Positions 50,354 to 61,265 are shown, counted from the stretch's first letter. The stretch: DNA of 64,000 nucleotides from Terricaulis sp. (GCA_024707365.1 JANPZV010000004.1:124001-188000); one strand, 5' to 3'. Numbers and translations are program-made. Notes: a model not told the origin generated them from the letters alone.

Positions 50354-50887
50354 ACTCAAAAATCTATCCGACCGGTTTCACACCGCGCTTAGTTTCTCCC
50401 CGTTCAGATCACGGGAGGCGGTTGTCGACACCAGACCAATCACGATCCGAACGCGGTTTGAGCGTGATGCGATCAATGGTGGCGACATCGGCGATCGTGG
50501 CCCCGGTGAGAAACAGGGAAGCCGGGATTCCTTGCAGAGCATGGTGATCTGCAAAGCACGCCAGCCGGGAACGACTGCAAGGTGCTAAGCGCGCCTGGAT
50601 ACCCAGCGTCGCGGTTTCGGTGGCGAGTTGAAACGCCAAGGGGAGGAGACCCTGCCGAGCAACCGTCTTATCAACGTATGGCCACCCAGGGCGACACTGA
50701 ACGCTGCACGCAGGCGCCGGCTGCAAAACAATCCGCGCGGGGCGCGCTCTAAGCGCAAACCCAAACTAAATTCTCACGCGTAGCTTAAAGCGCGCCCCGC
50801 TCTTCCTCCTTCGCGCTGCGCGCTTCGGAGGGCTTCGCCCACTTATCTCCGCAAGCGCCGCGCGCTGTGCGGATAAAAGCGCACGAC

Positions 50888-51105
50888 AGCGGAGCGCCGG
50901 CTTCCAGCCGGCATCACGACACACAACCGCTTCAGAACACCCTCCACCCATTCCCGGGGCGATGCGCAGCATCGAGCCCGGGACCCATCACCGCAAACGC
51001 TTGAGGTGATGGCTCCCGGACGGCGCTGCGCGCATCCGGGAATGGGTGGTGTTTAACCTTGAAAGATTGAGACGCCGCATGCCGGCTGGAAGCCGGCGCT
51101 CCGCT
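50888..51105. repeat. Family D inverted pair enclosing a family A repeat
   Basis: A perfect 27-bp inverted repeat, left 50888-50914 (AGCGGAGCGCCGGCTTCCAG and on) and right 51079-51105, encloses the family A element at 50946-51047. Each arm is itself a hairpin (GCCGGCT/AGCCGGC around TCC or GGA). Nested organisation suggests one repeat inserted into another or a composite mobile palindrome. Confidence 0.75.
50946..51047. repeat. Palindromic repeat, family A copy 4
   Basis: 102 bp with perfect 12-bp terminal inverted repeats ACCCATTCCCGG/CCGGGAATGGGT, core GGGACCCATCACCGCAAACG, and inner hairpins around GATGCGCAGCATC and GGCGCTGCGCGC. Same plan as copies 1-3. Confidence 0.8.
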
Positions 51106-51116
51106 ACGGTGCTTAC

Positions 51117-51209
51117 TTGGACCGCCGGCGTCCTCGCCGGCATGGCTATTGGCCCCACACGCTTGCGCAAACGGATAAAGCCCTGCCGGCGAGGGCGCCG
51201 GCGGTCCAG
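51117..51209. repeat. Inverted repeat, family C copy 2
   Basis: Left arm TTGGACCGCCGGCGTCCTCG and right arm GAGGGCGCCGGCGGTCCAG, about 27 bp each with two mismatches, around a 39-base spacer. Same arms as 50267-50353 with an unrelated spacer. Confidence 0.75.
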
Positions 51210-51360
51210 GCACGCGCTCCAACCCAGTGACGCCCGTCACATCGCACGCGCCGCCGCATCGCTAGTCTCACCCCATAGCCGCTTCGCCGCCGCCCTGATC
51301 CAGCGCATGGCGAGCCGGCAAGGGAAGCGCCGCACGAGCCCCGCGGCGCTTCCAACACTT

Positions 51361-51392
51361 AAGGGCGCGGAGAGGCTCCCCTCCGCGCCCTT
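51361..51392. terminator. Hairpin at the end of mutY
   Basis: Perfect 12-bp stem AAGGGCGCGGAG/CTCCGCGCCCTT with loop AGGCTCCC, touching the mutY stop at 51392-51394. GC-rich and without a long U-run; probably the mutY terminator. Confidence 0.65.
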
Positions 51393-52441
51393 CACTGTGT
51401 TCCCAAATCCGTCGCCTTGCGAAACACAGTCGGCAGCGCGCTGACATCGCCCCACCAGCCGTCATTCGGCGGCGCGCCCTTGGCGGCGTAGACATCCAGC
51501 GTCAGCGCAAAATGCGTGAACACGTGCCGCACCGCGCCAAGTCTATTCCACGCCGCCGCAACCGGCGCCTGCGCAAGCGCCGAGGCCTCATCGAACGCCG
51601 CTTCGCGCCATTCCGTCGTCGGCAGGCCGGCCATGCCGCCCAGCAGGCCCTTATCGGGCCGGCGCACCTGCCACACCCGCGCCCCGCGCTGGAGCACGAA
51701 CACCGCGCCATGCCGCTCTGGCCGGGCCGGCTTGGCCGCCTTGCGCGGATACGTCTCCGGCGCGCGCGCCGCCCGCGCGGCGCACATCGAAGCCCAAGGG
51801 CAGGCAGCGCATTTCGGCGCGCGCGGCGTGCACACGGTGGCGCCCAGATCCATCAGCGCCTGGGCCCAATCGCCGGGCCGGCGGCCGGTGACGAGTTCGC
51901 CGGCCAGCGCCTTCAGCTCCGCCTTGGCGGCGGGCAGGGGCGTCTCCACCGCATAAAGCCGGCTCATCACCCGCTCGACATTGCCGTCCACCACATTGGC
52001 CGCGCGCCCGAACGATCGCCGCCACCGCCGCCGCCGTATAGGGGCCTACCCCGGCAGCGCCCGCCAGCCTTCCTCGGTGGTCGGAAAGCCCTCCGCCGCC
52101 AGAATTTGCGCCGCCGCGTGCAGATTGCGGGCGCGGGAATAATAGCCAAGCCCCGCCCAGGCGCTCAGCAGATCGTCCCGCGCGGCCCCCGCCAGCGCCG
52201 CCACATCCGGCCAAGCCTCTGTAAAGCGGAGGAAATAGCCGGTGACGGCAGCCACAGTCGTCTGCTGCAGCATGATCTCGGAGAGCCACACCCGGTAAGG
52301 ATCGCCAAGCCCCCCGCGCACCCGCCAGGGCAGGTGGCGGCCGCCCTGGTCGTACCAGGAAAGCAATGATTTCCTCAACTTATCCCGAGTCGTGATCGGC
52401 TTATCCACAGAGGGGCGGAGGCGAGGCGCAGGCGCGGGCAT
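51392..52441 (-). CDS. mutY: Adenine DNA glycosylase (two frameshifts)
   Basis: About 350 aa repair enzyme excising A opposite 8-oxoG. Visible: HLPWRVRGGLGDPYRVWLSE, IMLQQTTVAAVTGYF, helix-hairpin-helix ALPGVGPYTAAAVAAI, Asp of VDGNVERVMSRL, and the 4Fe-4S ligands in CTPRAPKCAACPWASMC (C-x6-C-x2-C-x5-C). The C-terminal MutT-like domain (AVFVLQRGARVWQVRRPDKG, HVFTHFALTLDVY) recognises 8-oxoG. Breaks: 52048-52051 (one C short on the plus strand) and about 52012 (two bases short) between helix-hairpin-helix and catalytic Asp. Divergent from dciA. Confidence 0.93.
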
Positions 52442-52490
52442 GGGCGGATTTACTCTTTGTTCATCGATTTACGATTCGCTTCGAGGTCTC

Positions 52491-53030
52491 ATGTCACTGC
52501 GCGACCGCTTCCAGCCGCCCCAGGCGGCCAACGGGCCCGATATTCGGGCTGAAGCGCGCGCGTCCCAGGCGCTGGCCGCGCATCGGGGCAGGGGCGCCAT
52601 CGCGCCTGCGCCCACCGCGTCCAAATCCATCACCGCCCTGATCCGGCCCTTCGCCAAGAAAGCCGGCTTCTCGCTGCGCGAATTGCAGCGCAATTGGCGC
52701 GAGATCGCCGGCGAAAGCTTCGCCCGCTCCACGCCCGAAAAACTGGTCGCCGGCACGCTGACGCTGCGCGTGCCCGGCGCGCTCGCCCGTTCCTGCAGCA
52801 GCAGATCCCGCTGCTGATCGAGCGACCTCAACCATGCCGGCGCCAAGGTCAAGGCCATCCGCCTCGAACAGCGCGCCGCCCCGCGCAAGGCCGACGCCAA
52901 TATCGCCCCGCTCAAGCGCCCGCTCGCGCCCGAGGAGGAGGCAGCCCTGGCGCAAGCGCTTGACCATGTCGGCGATCCGGCCCTGAAATCGGCGCTGCTG
53001 CGGCTTGGGCGCGCGGTCAAGCAGGGCTGA
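52491..53030 (+). CDS. dciA: DciA-like (DUF721) protein (two frameshifts)
   Basis: About 179 aa. The DUF721 core RELQRNWREIAGESFARSTP, then TLTLRVPGALAPFLQQQIPL is recognisable; the DciA family loads the replicative helicase in bacteria lacking DnaC. Breaks: 52786-52788 (three C, four needed) and about 52826 (one extra C), after which GAKVKAIRLEQRAAPRKADA continues to the stop at 53028. The position between mutY and the DsbA-like gene is conserved in alphaproteobacteria. Confidence 0.87.
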
Positions 53031-53086
53031 GGTTTCCTCCCCGGCCAAAGCCACTATGCCTCCCGCCCGTATCCAGGAGGATTTGC

Positions 53087-53772
53087 ATGTTCGCACTCGG
53101 TCGTCGTTCTCTCTTGCTCAGCGCGGGGGGCGGTTGCGCTGCTCACAGCCTGCAATGGCGGCGCCGGCGGCCAGCTGACGGACGATGACGTCGTGCTCGG
53201 GGACGCGAACGCGCCCGTCACGCTGATCGAATATGCGTCCTCCACCTGCCCGGCCTGCGCGGCGTTCCATGAGCTTGCCTGGGAGCGGCTCAAGGCTGAT
53301 TTCATCGATCGCGGCCAGGTGCGCATGGTGTTCCGCGAATTCCCGACCCCGCCCGAGGCGGTCGCGCTCGCCGGCTTCCAGATCGCCCGCTGCGGCGGCG
53401 CCAGCCCGGAGGATTATTTCGTCCGCGTCAGCGAACTGTTCCGCCAACAACAAGCCACGCTCGGCTCGGGCTCGATGGAAGGGGTGCGCCGCAAGCTGCT
53501 GGAAATCGGCCAGGCGACCGGCCTGTCGGAAACGCAGATCACCGAATGCATCGCCGATCCCGAAGGCGCGGCGCGCATCCGCCGCATCGTCGATGGCGCG
53601 CGCCCCCTTCGCCATCAGCGGCACGCCCACGCTGATCATCAACAATCAGAAATATGATGGCGCGATGTCGTGGGAGGCGATCTCCGCCGCGCTGATCGCC
53701 GCTGGCGCCGCCGCGCCGCCGGCCGCACCGGCGGAGGCCGCTCCCGCCGAAGCGCCGGCCGCGCCTGAGTAA
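53087..53772 (+). CDS. DsbA-like thioredoxin-fold lipoprotein (two frameshifts)
   Basis: About 229 aa. AGGAGG (53075-53080) precedes ATG 53087. The signal ends in a lipobox ([10 protein letters not shown]). The thioredoxin fold has active site CPAC in [20 protein letters not shown], and the cis-Pro loop [16 protein letters not shown]. It probably oxidises or isomerises periplasmic disulfides. The tail is Ala/Pro/Glu-rich ([19 protein letters not shown]). Breaks: 53125-53130 (one G too many) and 53595-53603 in a CG-run. Confidence 0.87.
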
Positions 53773-53786
53773 AGCCAAGGCCGCCC

Positions 53787-56700
53787 GTGAACATCACAGA
53801 GCTTCGCCTCACGGGCTTCAAGAGCTTCGTCGAAACCGCGCGCGCGCCTGTTGAGCCTGGGCTCACAGGCGTTGTCGGCCCCAATGGCTGCGGCAAGTCC
53901 AATCTGCTCGAGGCGGTGCGCTGGGTGATGGGCGCCACCAGCGCCAAATCCATGCGCGCCGCCGATATGGAGGATGTGATCTTCGCCGGCACGGCGGGCC
54001 GCCCCGCGCGCGAGCATGCGGAGGTCACGCTCGTGCTGAACGAAGCCGCTGGCCGCGCGCCCGCGCCGTTCCACAAGGATGATGTGCTTGAGGTGACGCG
54101 CCGCATCCGTCGCGGGCTTGGCTCCACCTATCGCATCAACGGCAAAGAGGTGCGCGCCAAAGACGTGCAATTGCTGTTCGCGGACGCAGCCACCGGCGCA
54201 AACTCGCCGGCGCTGGTGCGCCAAGGGCAGATCAGCGAACTGATCGCCGCTAAGCCGCAAAACCGCCGCCGCATCCTCGAAGACGCCGCCGGCATCGCGG
54301 GCCTCTACGCACGCCGCCATGAAGCCGATCTCAAATTGCGCGCGGCGGAAACCAATCTCACGCGCCTCGATGAAGTGCTGGCGGAAATCGAAGCCCAGGC
54401 GCTGAGCCTCAAAAACAAGCGCGCCAAGCCGAACGCTATCGCGGCCTCGCGCAAACGCTGCGCGAAACCGAAGCGCTGCTGCTCTATCGCCGCTGGATCG
54501 AAGCGCGTGAGCGCAACGCCGAAGCGCAAACGCATCTGCGCGAAGCCGAACGCGCCGTGGCCCAAGCCGCCGCCGAGGCCAGCGCCGCCGAACGCGGCGC
54601 CGAAGATGCGCGCGAGGCGCTCGCCCCGCTGCGGGAAGAGGAGGCCGTCGCCGCCGCCGTGCTGCGCCGGCTTGAAGGCGTGCGCGTTGGCCTCGAACGC
54701 GATCTCGCCGAAGCGCAGGCGGCGATCGAACGCTGCGATGCGGATGCCCAGCGCGCGCAAGATGAAACCGCGCGGCTACAAGCGCTGCAAGGCGATGCGC
54801 AAGAGGCGCTCACGCGGTTGAGCGCGGAGGCTGAAACGCTCGCGCCCGCCGCCGGCGCCGATGGCGCGCTCGCCGCCGCAGAAGCCGCTGAGAAACAAGC
54901 CGCCGCGCAGCGCGCTGAGGCCGAAGCGCGCTACGAGGCGCTCGCCCAAGCCGCCGCCGCCGCCCGCGCCCGCGCCCAAGCCTTGGCGCAAACTGCAGCC
55001 CAAGCGCGCGGCCGGCTTGAGCGCGCCAATGCGCGCAAAGCCGAAGCCGATCGCCAGATCGCATCGCTTGCGCCGCTCGATGAAGCCGCGCTCAACGCAG
55101 CGCGCGCCAAAGCCGACGCCGCAAGCAAAGCCGCGAGCGAAACCCGGCAAGCGCTCAACGCCGCCGAAGCCGCGCTCAAAAAAGCCGAAGCCGCCGATGA
55201 GGCCGCCTGGCGCCGTTCCGCGCCGCGGAAAGCGCATTGAAGGAATTGGAAGCGGAGGTGCGTGCGCTCGATAAGCTCGCGCCGCCCGCGAATGAAAAAT
55301 TTCCGCCCGTGCTGGCGGCCATCGAGGTCGAGCCCGGCTATGAGCGCGCGCTCGCCGCCGCGCTGGGCGATGATCTTGATGTCTCCACCAACGCCGCCGC
55401 GCCGCGCATTGGGCCGGCGCCGAAGCGCCCGCGCCGCTTCTGCCGCCAGCGGCGCAAGCGCTTGCGGGCTTGGTCAAGCTCCGCCCGCGCTCGCTGCGCG
55501 GCTTGCGCTGATTGGCGTGGTCGAAGCCAAAGAGGGCGCAAGCCTCGCCAAGCACTTGCCGCCCGGCGCGCGGCTCGTCTCGAAAGAGGGCGATCTCTGG
55601 CGCTGGGATGGCCTCGTGCGCCGCGCCGATGCGCCGCAACCGGCTGCTGCGCGGCTCGAACACAAAAACCGCCTCGCCGCCGCGCGCGCCGAACTCGCCA
55701 GCGCGGAAGAGAAACTCCAACGCGCCAAAGCCGCGTGGGAAAGCGCCAAAGCCGAACGCGCCGCGCTCGATTCCAAAGCGCGCACGCTGCGTATGGACGC
55801 GCCGAAAGCCGCCGCAGCAGCGGCCGACGCCGCGCGTGAGATCGATCGCCTGGAAGCCGAACGCGCGCGCCAAGCCGAGCGCCGCGCCGATCTGCAAACG
55901 CAGGCGCAAACGCTGCAAGCAGAAATCGCCGAAGCCGAAGCCGCTGTGGCCGAAGCGCAAAACGTCGATGCCGGCGAAGCGGTGGATGAAGCCGCGCTCA
56001 GCGCCGCGCGCGCAAGCGTTGAAACCGCCCGCGCCGCCGCTGCGCAAGCTTCCGCCACCACGCAAAGCCTGGTGCGCGAACGCAGCTTGCGCGAAAATCG
56101 GCTCAAAGCCATCGCGGCGGAAACCATGCAATGGCGCGCCCGCATCGATAGCAGCGGCGCGCGGCTCAAAATGCTGAGCGCGGAGCTCGACGCCATCGAA
56201 GCGCGCCGCGATGCGGCCAAAGCCGCGCCTGAGCAAGCGCGCGCCAAGCTCGAAGCGCTGATGGAAGAAGCCGGCGCCGCCGAAGCGCGCCGCAAAAGCG
56301 CGTCCGATGCTGTCGCCGAAGCGGAAACCGCAGCGCGCCTCGCCGCCGAAGCCGCGCGCGGCAAGGAAGAGGCGCACGCCAGCGCCCGCGAGCGCCGCGC
56401 CGCCGCCGAAGCGCATGCGGGCGCGGCGGGCCAGCGCGTCGAGGATGTTGTCGCGCTCGCGCGTGAGCAAACTGACTGCGCGCCCGAAGAGCTTGCTCCG
56501 CGCGCCGGCGCGCTGCTGCACAGCGCGTTGGGCGAAGGGCCGCTCGCGGAAATTGAGCGACGCTTCGATCGCCTTAAATCAGAGCGTGACGCCGCAGGCC
56601 CGGTGAACCTCCGCGCTGAGGAAGAACTCGCCGAAGCGCAATCGCGCATCGATAGCCTCACCACTGAAAAAGAGGATGTGGCCCAAGCCGTCGCCAAGCT

Positions 56701-57217
56701 GCGCGGCGCCATCACCAAGCTCAACAACGAAGGGCGCCTGCGCCTCTCGCGCGCGTTCGAGGAAGTGGACGCCCATTTCGCGCAATTGTTCGCCACGCTG
56801 TTTGAGGGCGGGCGCGCGAATTTGAAGCTCACCGAAAGCGATGATCCGCTGGAGGCGGGGCTTGAGATTTTCGCCGAGCCGCCGGGCAAGCGGCTCACCA
56901 ATCTTTCGCTGATGTCAGGCGGGGAGCAGGCGCTCACGGCCACGGCGCTGATCTTCGCCGTGTTCCTCGCCAATCCCGCGCCGCTCTGCGTGCTCGATGA
57001 GGTGGACGCCCCGCTCGATGACGCCAACGTCGATCGGTTCTGCCGCATGCTGGAAGAGATGAAGCGGCTGGCGCGCACGCGCTTCATCGTCATCACGCAC
57101 AATCCCGTCACCATGTCGCGCATGGATCGGCTCTATGGCGTGACGATGCCCGAGCAGGGCTTAAGCCAGCTCGTCAGCGTTGATCTGCAGCGCGCCCAGG
57201 CGATGGCGGCGGAATAA
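53787..57217 (+). CDS. smc: Chromosome segregation protein SMC (about four frameshifts)
   Basis: About 1143 aa condensin ATPase. GTG start at 53787. Walker [21 protein letters not shown] near residue 27; QGQISELI and [15 protein letters not shown] follow; long alanine-rich coiled coils; a hinge near residues 490-580 ([20 protein letters not shown]); second coiled coil; C-terminal signature [20 protein letters not shown] and Walker [20 protein letters not shown]. Breaks near 54418-54425 (two extra bases), 55210-55216, about 55405 and about 55475-55490. No scpA/scpB in the window. The hinge region is the least certain because two breaks lie in it. Confidence 0.94.
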
Positions 57218-57250
57218 GCGCCGCGCGTGATGCGCGGCGCTCTCCCAATA

Positions 57251-57604
57251 TTACGACGCAGTTGAGCTGCCCAGTTGCACCAGCCCTTGCGTGCTGAAGC
57301 GCTCACACGCTTCGTTGCGGCGGCTGCGCAATTCTTCGATGCTCAGCGAGTTGGCGCGGGCGCGCGTGGCGCGATTGATCTGGCGCACCTGATCGGTGAT
57401 CGCCGGCGGGCGGCGGCGCGCTTCGGCGGCGTCACGCAGCGCGGTGAAATTGGCGCCGTCGCCCTCCAATTGGCGCAGCTCAGCAAAAGCAAGGCAGCGA
57501 TTGGCGGCGAGGAAAGCCGCATCGCTCATGCGCTCTTGCGCATTGGCCGAAAGCGGCGCCAGCAACGCGGCGGCGGCGATGGCGGCGGCGAATACGTGTT
57601 TCAT
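57251..57604 (-). CDS. Small secreted protein of unknown function
   Basis: 117 aa. ATG 57604 follows GGGAGAT and begins the signal peptide MKHVFAAAIAAAALLAPLSA. The mature part is helical and Arg/Ala-rich with two Cys (NRCLAFAELRQ, NEACERFST), a common pattern in Caulobacterales periplasmic proteins. No domain recognised. It is convergent with smc and downstream of ccrM on the same strand. Confidence 0.65.
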   Translation of the reverse strand: MKHVFAAAIAAAALLAPLSANAQERMSDAAFLAANRCLAFAELRQLEGDGANFTALRDAAEARRRPPAITDQVRQINRATRARANSLSIEELRSRRNEACERFSTQGLVQLGSSTAS

Positions 57605-57777
57605 TTGTATCTCCCAGTGATTCAAGTTCACGCGGGGGAGATGCCGGCCAAATGCTGCTTGGATGTGTCCGCATGCAGCGTTTGCGACGGAGTGCGTGCG
57701 TCGTACGACGAGCGCACAACATGCGCTGCAATCGGCGAAAAACGGCCTATCGCTACCGTGCTTGCGTCATCGCTGCG

Positions 57778-58926
<1,149 letters not shown>

Positions 58927-58935
58927 TCAGCCGGG

Positions 58936-58981
58936 GATTCTCGCTTGACGCGAATCAGGAATCAACAGGCCGAAATGACTC
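58936..58981 (-). promoter_or_regulatory. Cluster of four GANTC sites upstream of ccrM
   Basis: GATTC at 58936-58940, GAATC at 58952-58956 and 58959-58963, GACTC at 58977-58981, i.e. four sites in 46 bp, 18 bp before the ccrM start. Beyond them (58999-59010) is a GTTAAC-containing stretch on the minus strand side followed by an A/T-rich run, where a CtrA-like half site could sit. In Caulobacter, GANTC in the ccrM leader makes expression depend on hemi-methylation; the same feedback is inferred here. Confidence 0.7.
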
Positions 58982-59021
58982 AGGTGCAGAAAATTTTTCG
59001 CGTTAACGAATTGGGCGGCGT

Positions 59022-59789
59022 TTAGCCCGCCGCCGCCCGCGCCTTGAGCCGCCGCATCAGCGACCAGAGGTAAATCACGAAGAAGAAATACATAAAGCAT
59101 TCCTCCATCTCGCTGGCGCGGCCGATGAAGGTTTCCAGCCGGAAGCCCTCGACCCAAGTTTCGACGCCAAGGCGCGTCAGCGTTTTATCAATCGATTTCG
59201 GCGCGCCGGCGATGAAGGCGAACACCACAGGCGGCAGCGACGCCAAAGTCGGGGCCCACCACCAGGGATTATCAATCAGCCCGCGCCCCTTGCGCGCCCA
59301 TTTCAGCAGCGGATGAACGATGCCGCCCGCCACCATGCCGAGATAAAGCACGTTGCGCGGCAGCTGATCGAACAGCGCCGAGGTGTTGTGCAGATTGGTT
59401 TCGAGTTGATCGTTATTGTCAGCGAACCAGCCGCCGACGCCCCAGCGGAAATAATGCTGCCCCCAGCTTGTCTCTTCGCCCAGCAGATACAGCACGCCAA
59501 GGAATACAACGCCCATCCAAATCCGATATGGCGTGCTCTTGGAGCGCGCCAGCATCGTGGCTGACATCACGAGCGCAATCGCGAGGAAGATATTCTGCGA
59601 GGTCTCCGCAAGGCCGAACTCCCAGTTCGGCTCGCCCGTCACCGGGTGGCGCGCGGGGCCTTGCCACAAGAGCTCATGCGGGATGAGCAGCGCCGAAGCC
59701 ATGTAGACGGCGTAAAGCCCAAGGCACAGCAAAAGCACAAAGCGAACGGAAAGATCGCCTGAATCGGCGCCTGTGCGGGAATGCGTCAT
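59022..59789 (-). CDS. Polytopic membrane protein of unknown function
   Basis: 255 aa with six or so helices (FVLLLCLGLYAVYMASALLI; NIFLAIALVMSATMLA; IWMGVVFLGVLYLLGEETS and others). A conserved-looking loop LGEETSWGQHYFRWGVGGWF lies between helices 3 and 4, and a WWWAPTLASLPPVVFAF helix near 195. I do not recognise the family. It sits between ccrM and rnhB on the minus strand, but with a gap to each. Confidence 0.7.
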   Translation of the reverse strand: MTHSRTGADSGDLSVRFVLLLCLGLYAVYMASALLIPHELLWQGPARHPVTGEPNWEFGLAETSQNIFLAIALVMSATMLARSKSTPYRIWMGVVFLGVLYLLGEETSWGQHYFRWGVGGWFADNNDQLETNLHNTSALFDQLPRNVLYLGMVAGGIVHPLLKWARKGRGLIDNPWWWAPTLASLPPVVFAFIAGAPKSIDKTLTRLGVETWVEGFRLETFIGRASEMEECFMYFFFVIYLWSLMRRLKARAAAG

Positions 59790-59849
59790 GCGCGGAAAGT
59801 AGGCGCGCGCGGGCTCTGCGTAAACCGCGCTGCGACACCCGCGCTTCGC

Positions 59850-60421
59850 CTAAGCGGCTTGCCCTGCGGCGAGGCGCACCGGTTTGAAGCTGCGCCGATG
59901 GATCGGCGAGGGGCCAAGCTCGGCCAGCGCGCGCTGGTGCTCGGGCGTGCCGTAGCCCTTGTGCCGCGCGAAGGCATAGCCCGGATATTGCGCGCAAAGA
60001 GCTGTCATCATCCGGTCGCGCTCCACTTTGGCTATGATCGAGGCGGCCGAAATGCAGGCGACGTAGGCATCGCCATCGATGATCGTTTCCACCGGGCAGG
60101 GCATGTCGGCGGGCGCGGAATTGCCGTCGATCAACGCGGCGGCCGGGGCTGGCCCAGCCCCGCCACGGCCCGGCGCATGGCCAGATAGGTGGCTTGCAGG
60201 ATGTTGATCTGATCAATCTCGGCCGGCTCTGCGAGGCCCACCGCGACGATGGCGCAAGCCCGGATCGCCAGCGCCAGCTCCTCGCGCGCCTCAGCGCTGA
60301 GCTGTTTGGAATCGGCCAGCCCCTTGGGGCGGCCCTTGGCCGGCAGGATCACCGCGGCAGCCACCACCGGCCCCGCCCAAGGCCCGCGCCCCGCCTCGTC
60401 AATCCCGCAAATCCCACGCAT
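59850..60421 (-). CDS. rnhB: Ribonuclease HII (one frameshift)
   Basis: About 190 aa enzyme removing RNA from RNA-DNA hybrids and single ribonucleotides. Catalytic acids in [20 protein letters not shown], then [20 protein letters not shown], and after the break [20 protein letters not shown]-type core and [20 protein letters not shown]. One C short at 60153-60155 (three, four needed) restores [17 protein letters not shown] 60421 ([13 protein letters not shown]) is the natural start although the frame is open further up. Confidence 0.93.
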
Positions 60422-60562
60422 GGCCGCACTTGGCGCGGATTCCTGGTGAAGCGCAAATCCGTCAAGCAGGCTGGATTTTTTGCTAAGGGTGCTTGACTGA
60501 ATTGCTCTGGCATGTAAATGAAACTTGTCTAACGGACAAGGTTGCCCGACGGAGGCAGGGGG

Positions 60563-60646
60563 ATGAAGGGTCGGAAGAAGCTGCGGACCTATTGGCTGGC
60601 GATCGCGGCGGCCATGCCGGCGGCCCGGCAGGAGCGCGGGCAATGA
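60563..60646 (+). CDS. 27-aa small ORF coupled to downstream membrane protein
   Basis: ATG 60563 follows GGAGGCAGGGGG, a strong ribosome-binding site, and encodes 27 residues beginning [20 protein letters not shown]. The stop overlaps the next ATG in ATGA. It is basic with a short hydrophobic segment; it may be a leader peptide that couples translation or a real small membrane peptide. Too short for homology by eye. Confidence 0.45.
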   Translation: MKGRKKLRTYWLAIAAAMPAARQERGQ

Positions 60647-61053
60647 GCTGCGAGTTTCCTGAAAGAGCCAAGCAGGCGGGCCGGCGCTATACGCGCGGCA
60701 TGCTGCTGGCGGGCGGGCTCTATATGGCTTTCGTCGCGCTGGGCGTTGTGGTGATCCGCCAGATGGGCCCGCCGCAATGGCTGGTGATCGTGCTGGCGCT
60801 GCTGCCGGTGTTGCCGGCGCTGTTGATGCTGCGCACGTATCTCACGTTTTTCCGCGCGCTCGATGAATTTCAGCGGCGCGTGCAGTCCGAAGCTGCGCTC
60901 ATCACGCTGGGCGTGGTGACGCTGGCGGCGTTCGCTTACGGCTTTCTCGAAGCCTGGGCGGGCTTTCCGCATCTGCCGCTGGTCTGGGCGATCCCGGCGG
61001 TGATCGTCACCTGGGGCGTCTCGGCGTTCTTCGTGCGGGCGCGCTATAAATGA
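60643..61053 (+). CDS. Small membrane protein of an HTH-coupled pair
   Basis: 136 aa with four helices ([80 protein letters not shown]) and a charged loop [19 protein letters not shown], which resembles small proteins usually found beside XRE regulators. Both ends overlap neighbours by four bases (ATGA). Function unknown; it may sense or transmit a membrane signal to the regulator. Confidence 0.65.
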   Translation: MSCEFPERAKQAGRRYTRGMLLAGGLYMAFVALGVVVIRQMGPPQWLVIVLALLPVLPALLMLRTYLTFFRALDEFQRRVQSEAALITLGVVTLAAFAYGFLEAWAGFPHLPLVWAIPAVIVTWGVSAFFVRARYK

Positions 61054-61265
61054 GAAACCGGCTCAAAGTGCTGCGCGCGGAGCGCAATTGAGCCAGGCGG
61101 ATTTGGCCGAGCGGCTCGATGTCTCGCGCCAGAGCGTGAACGCGATCGGAGACGGGCAAGTACGATCCATCGCTGCCGCTGGCGTTCAGAATCGCCCGCG
61201 TGTTCGGGCTCACGATCGAGCAGATTTTTATCGAAAACGACAACGCCGCCGAAGCGGCGGAATAA
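61050..61265 (+). CDS. Small XRE-family regulator (two compensating frameshifts)
   Basis: About 71 aa. The start [13 protein letters not shown] is followed, after a missing G at 61090 (WSQAD), by LAERLDVSRQSVNAIETGKY, the standard HTH, and PSLPLAFRIARVFGLTIEQI. An extra G at 61148-61149 restores the frame, so the two indels cancel. ATG overlaps the previous stop. Such regulators normally repress their own operon. Confidence 0.85.

Larger units (their letters stand above)
50227..51360. other. Gene-poor repeat cluster
   Basis: About 1.1 kb without a gene I can support. It holds two family C inverted repeats, a family D pair and one family A repeat (separate entries). The remaining unique part, 50400-50760, is somewhat lower in GC. 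It has one 105-codon minus-strand frame (50409-50726) with no recognisable motif, and it could equally be a degraded gene or a structured RNA. Confidence 0.6.

Noticed and set aside
50295-50588. Plus-strand 97-codon frame as a gene
   Set aside because: Its first third reads through the right arm of a family C repeat and the rest has no recognisable motif.
54500-56500. Tandem repeats or CRISPR-like periodicity from recurring GAAGCC/GCCGAA words
   Set aside because: They are codons of alanine/glutamate heptads in the SMC coiled coil; spacing is irregular and within a coding frame.
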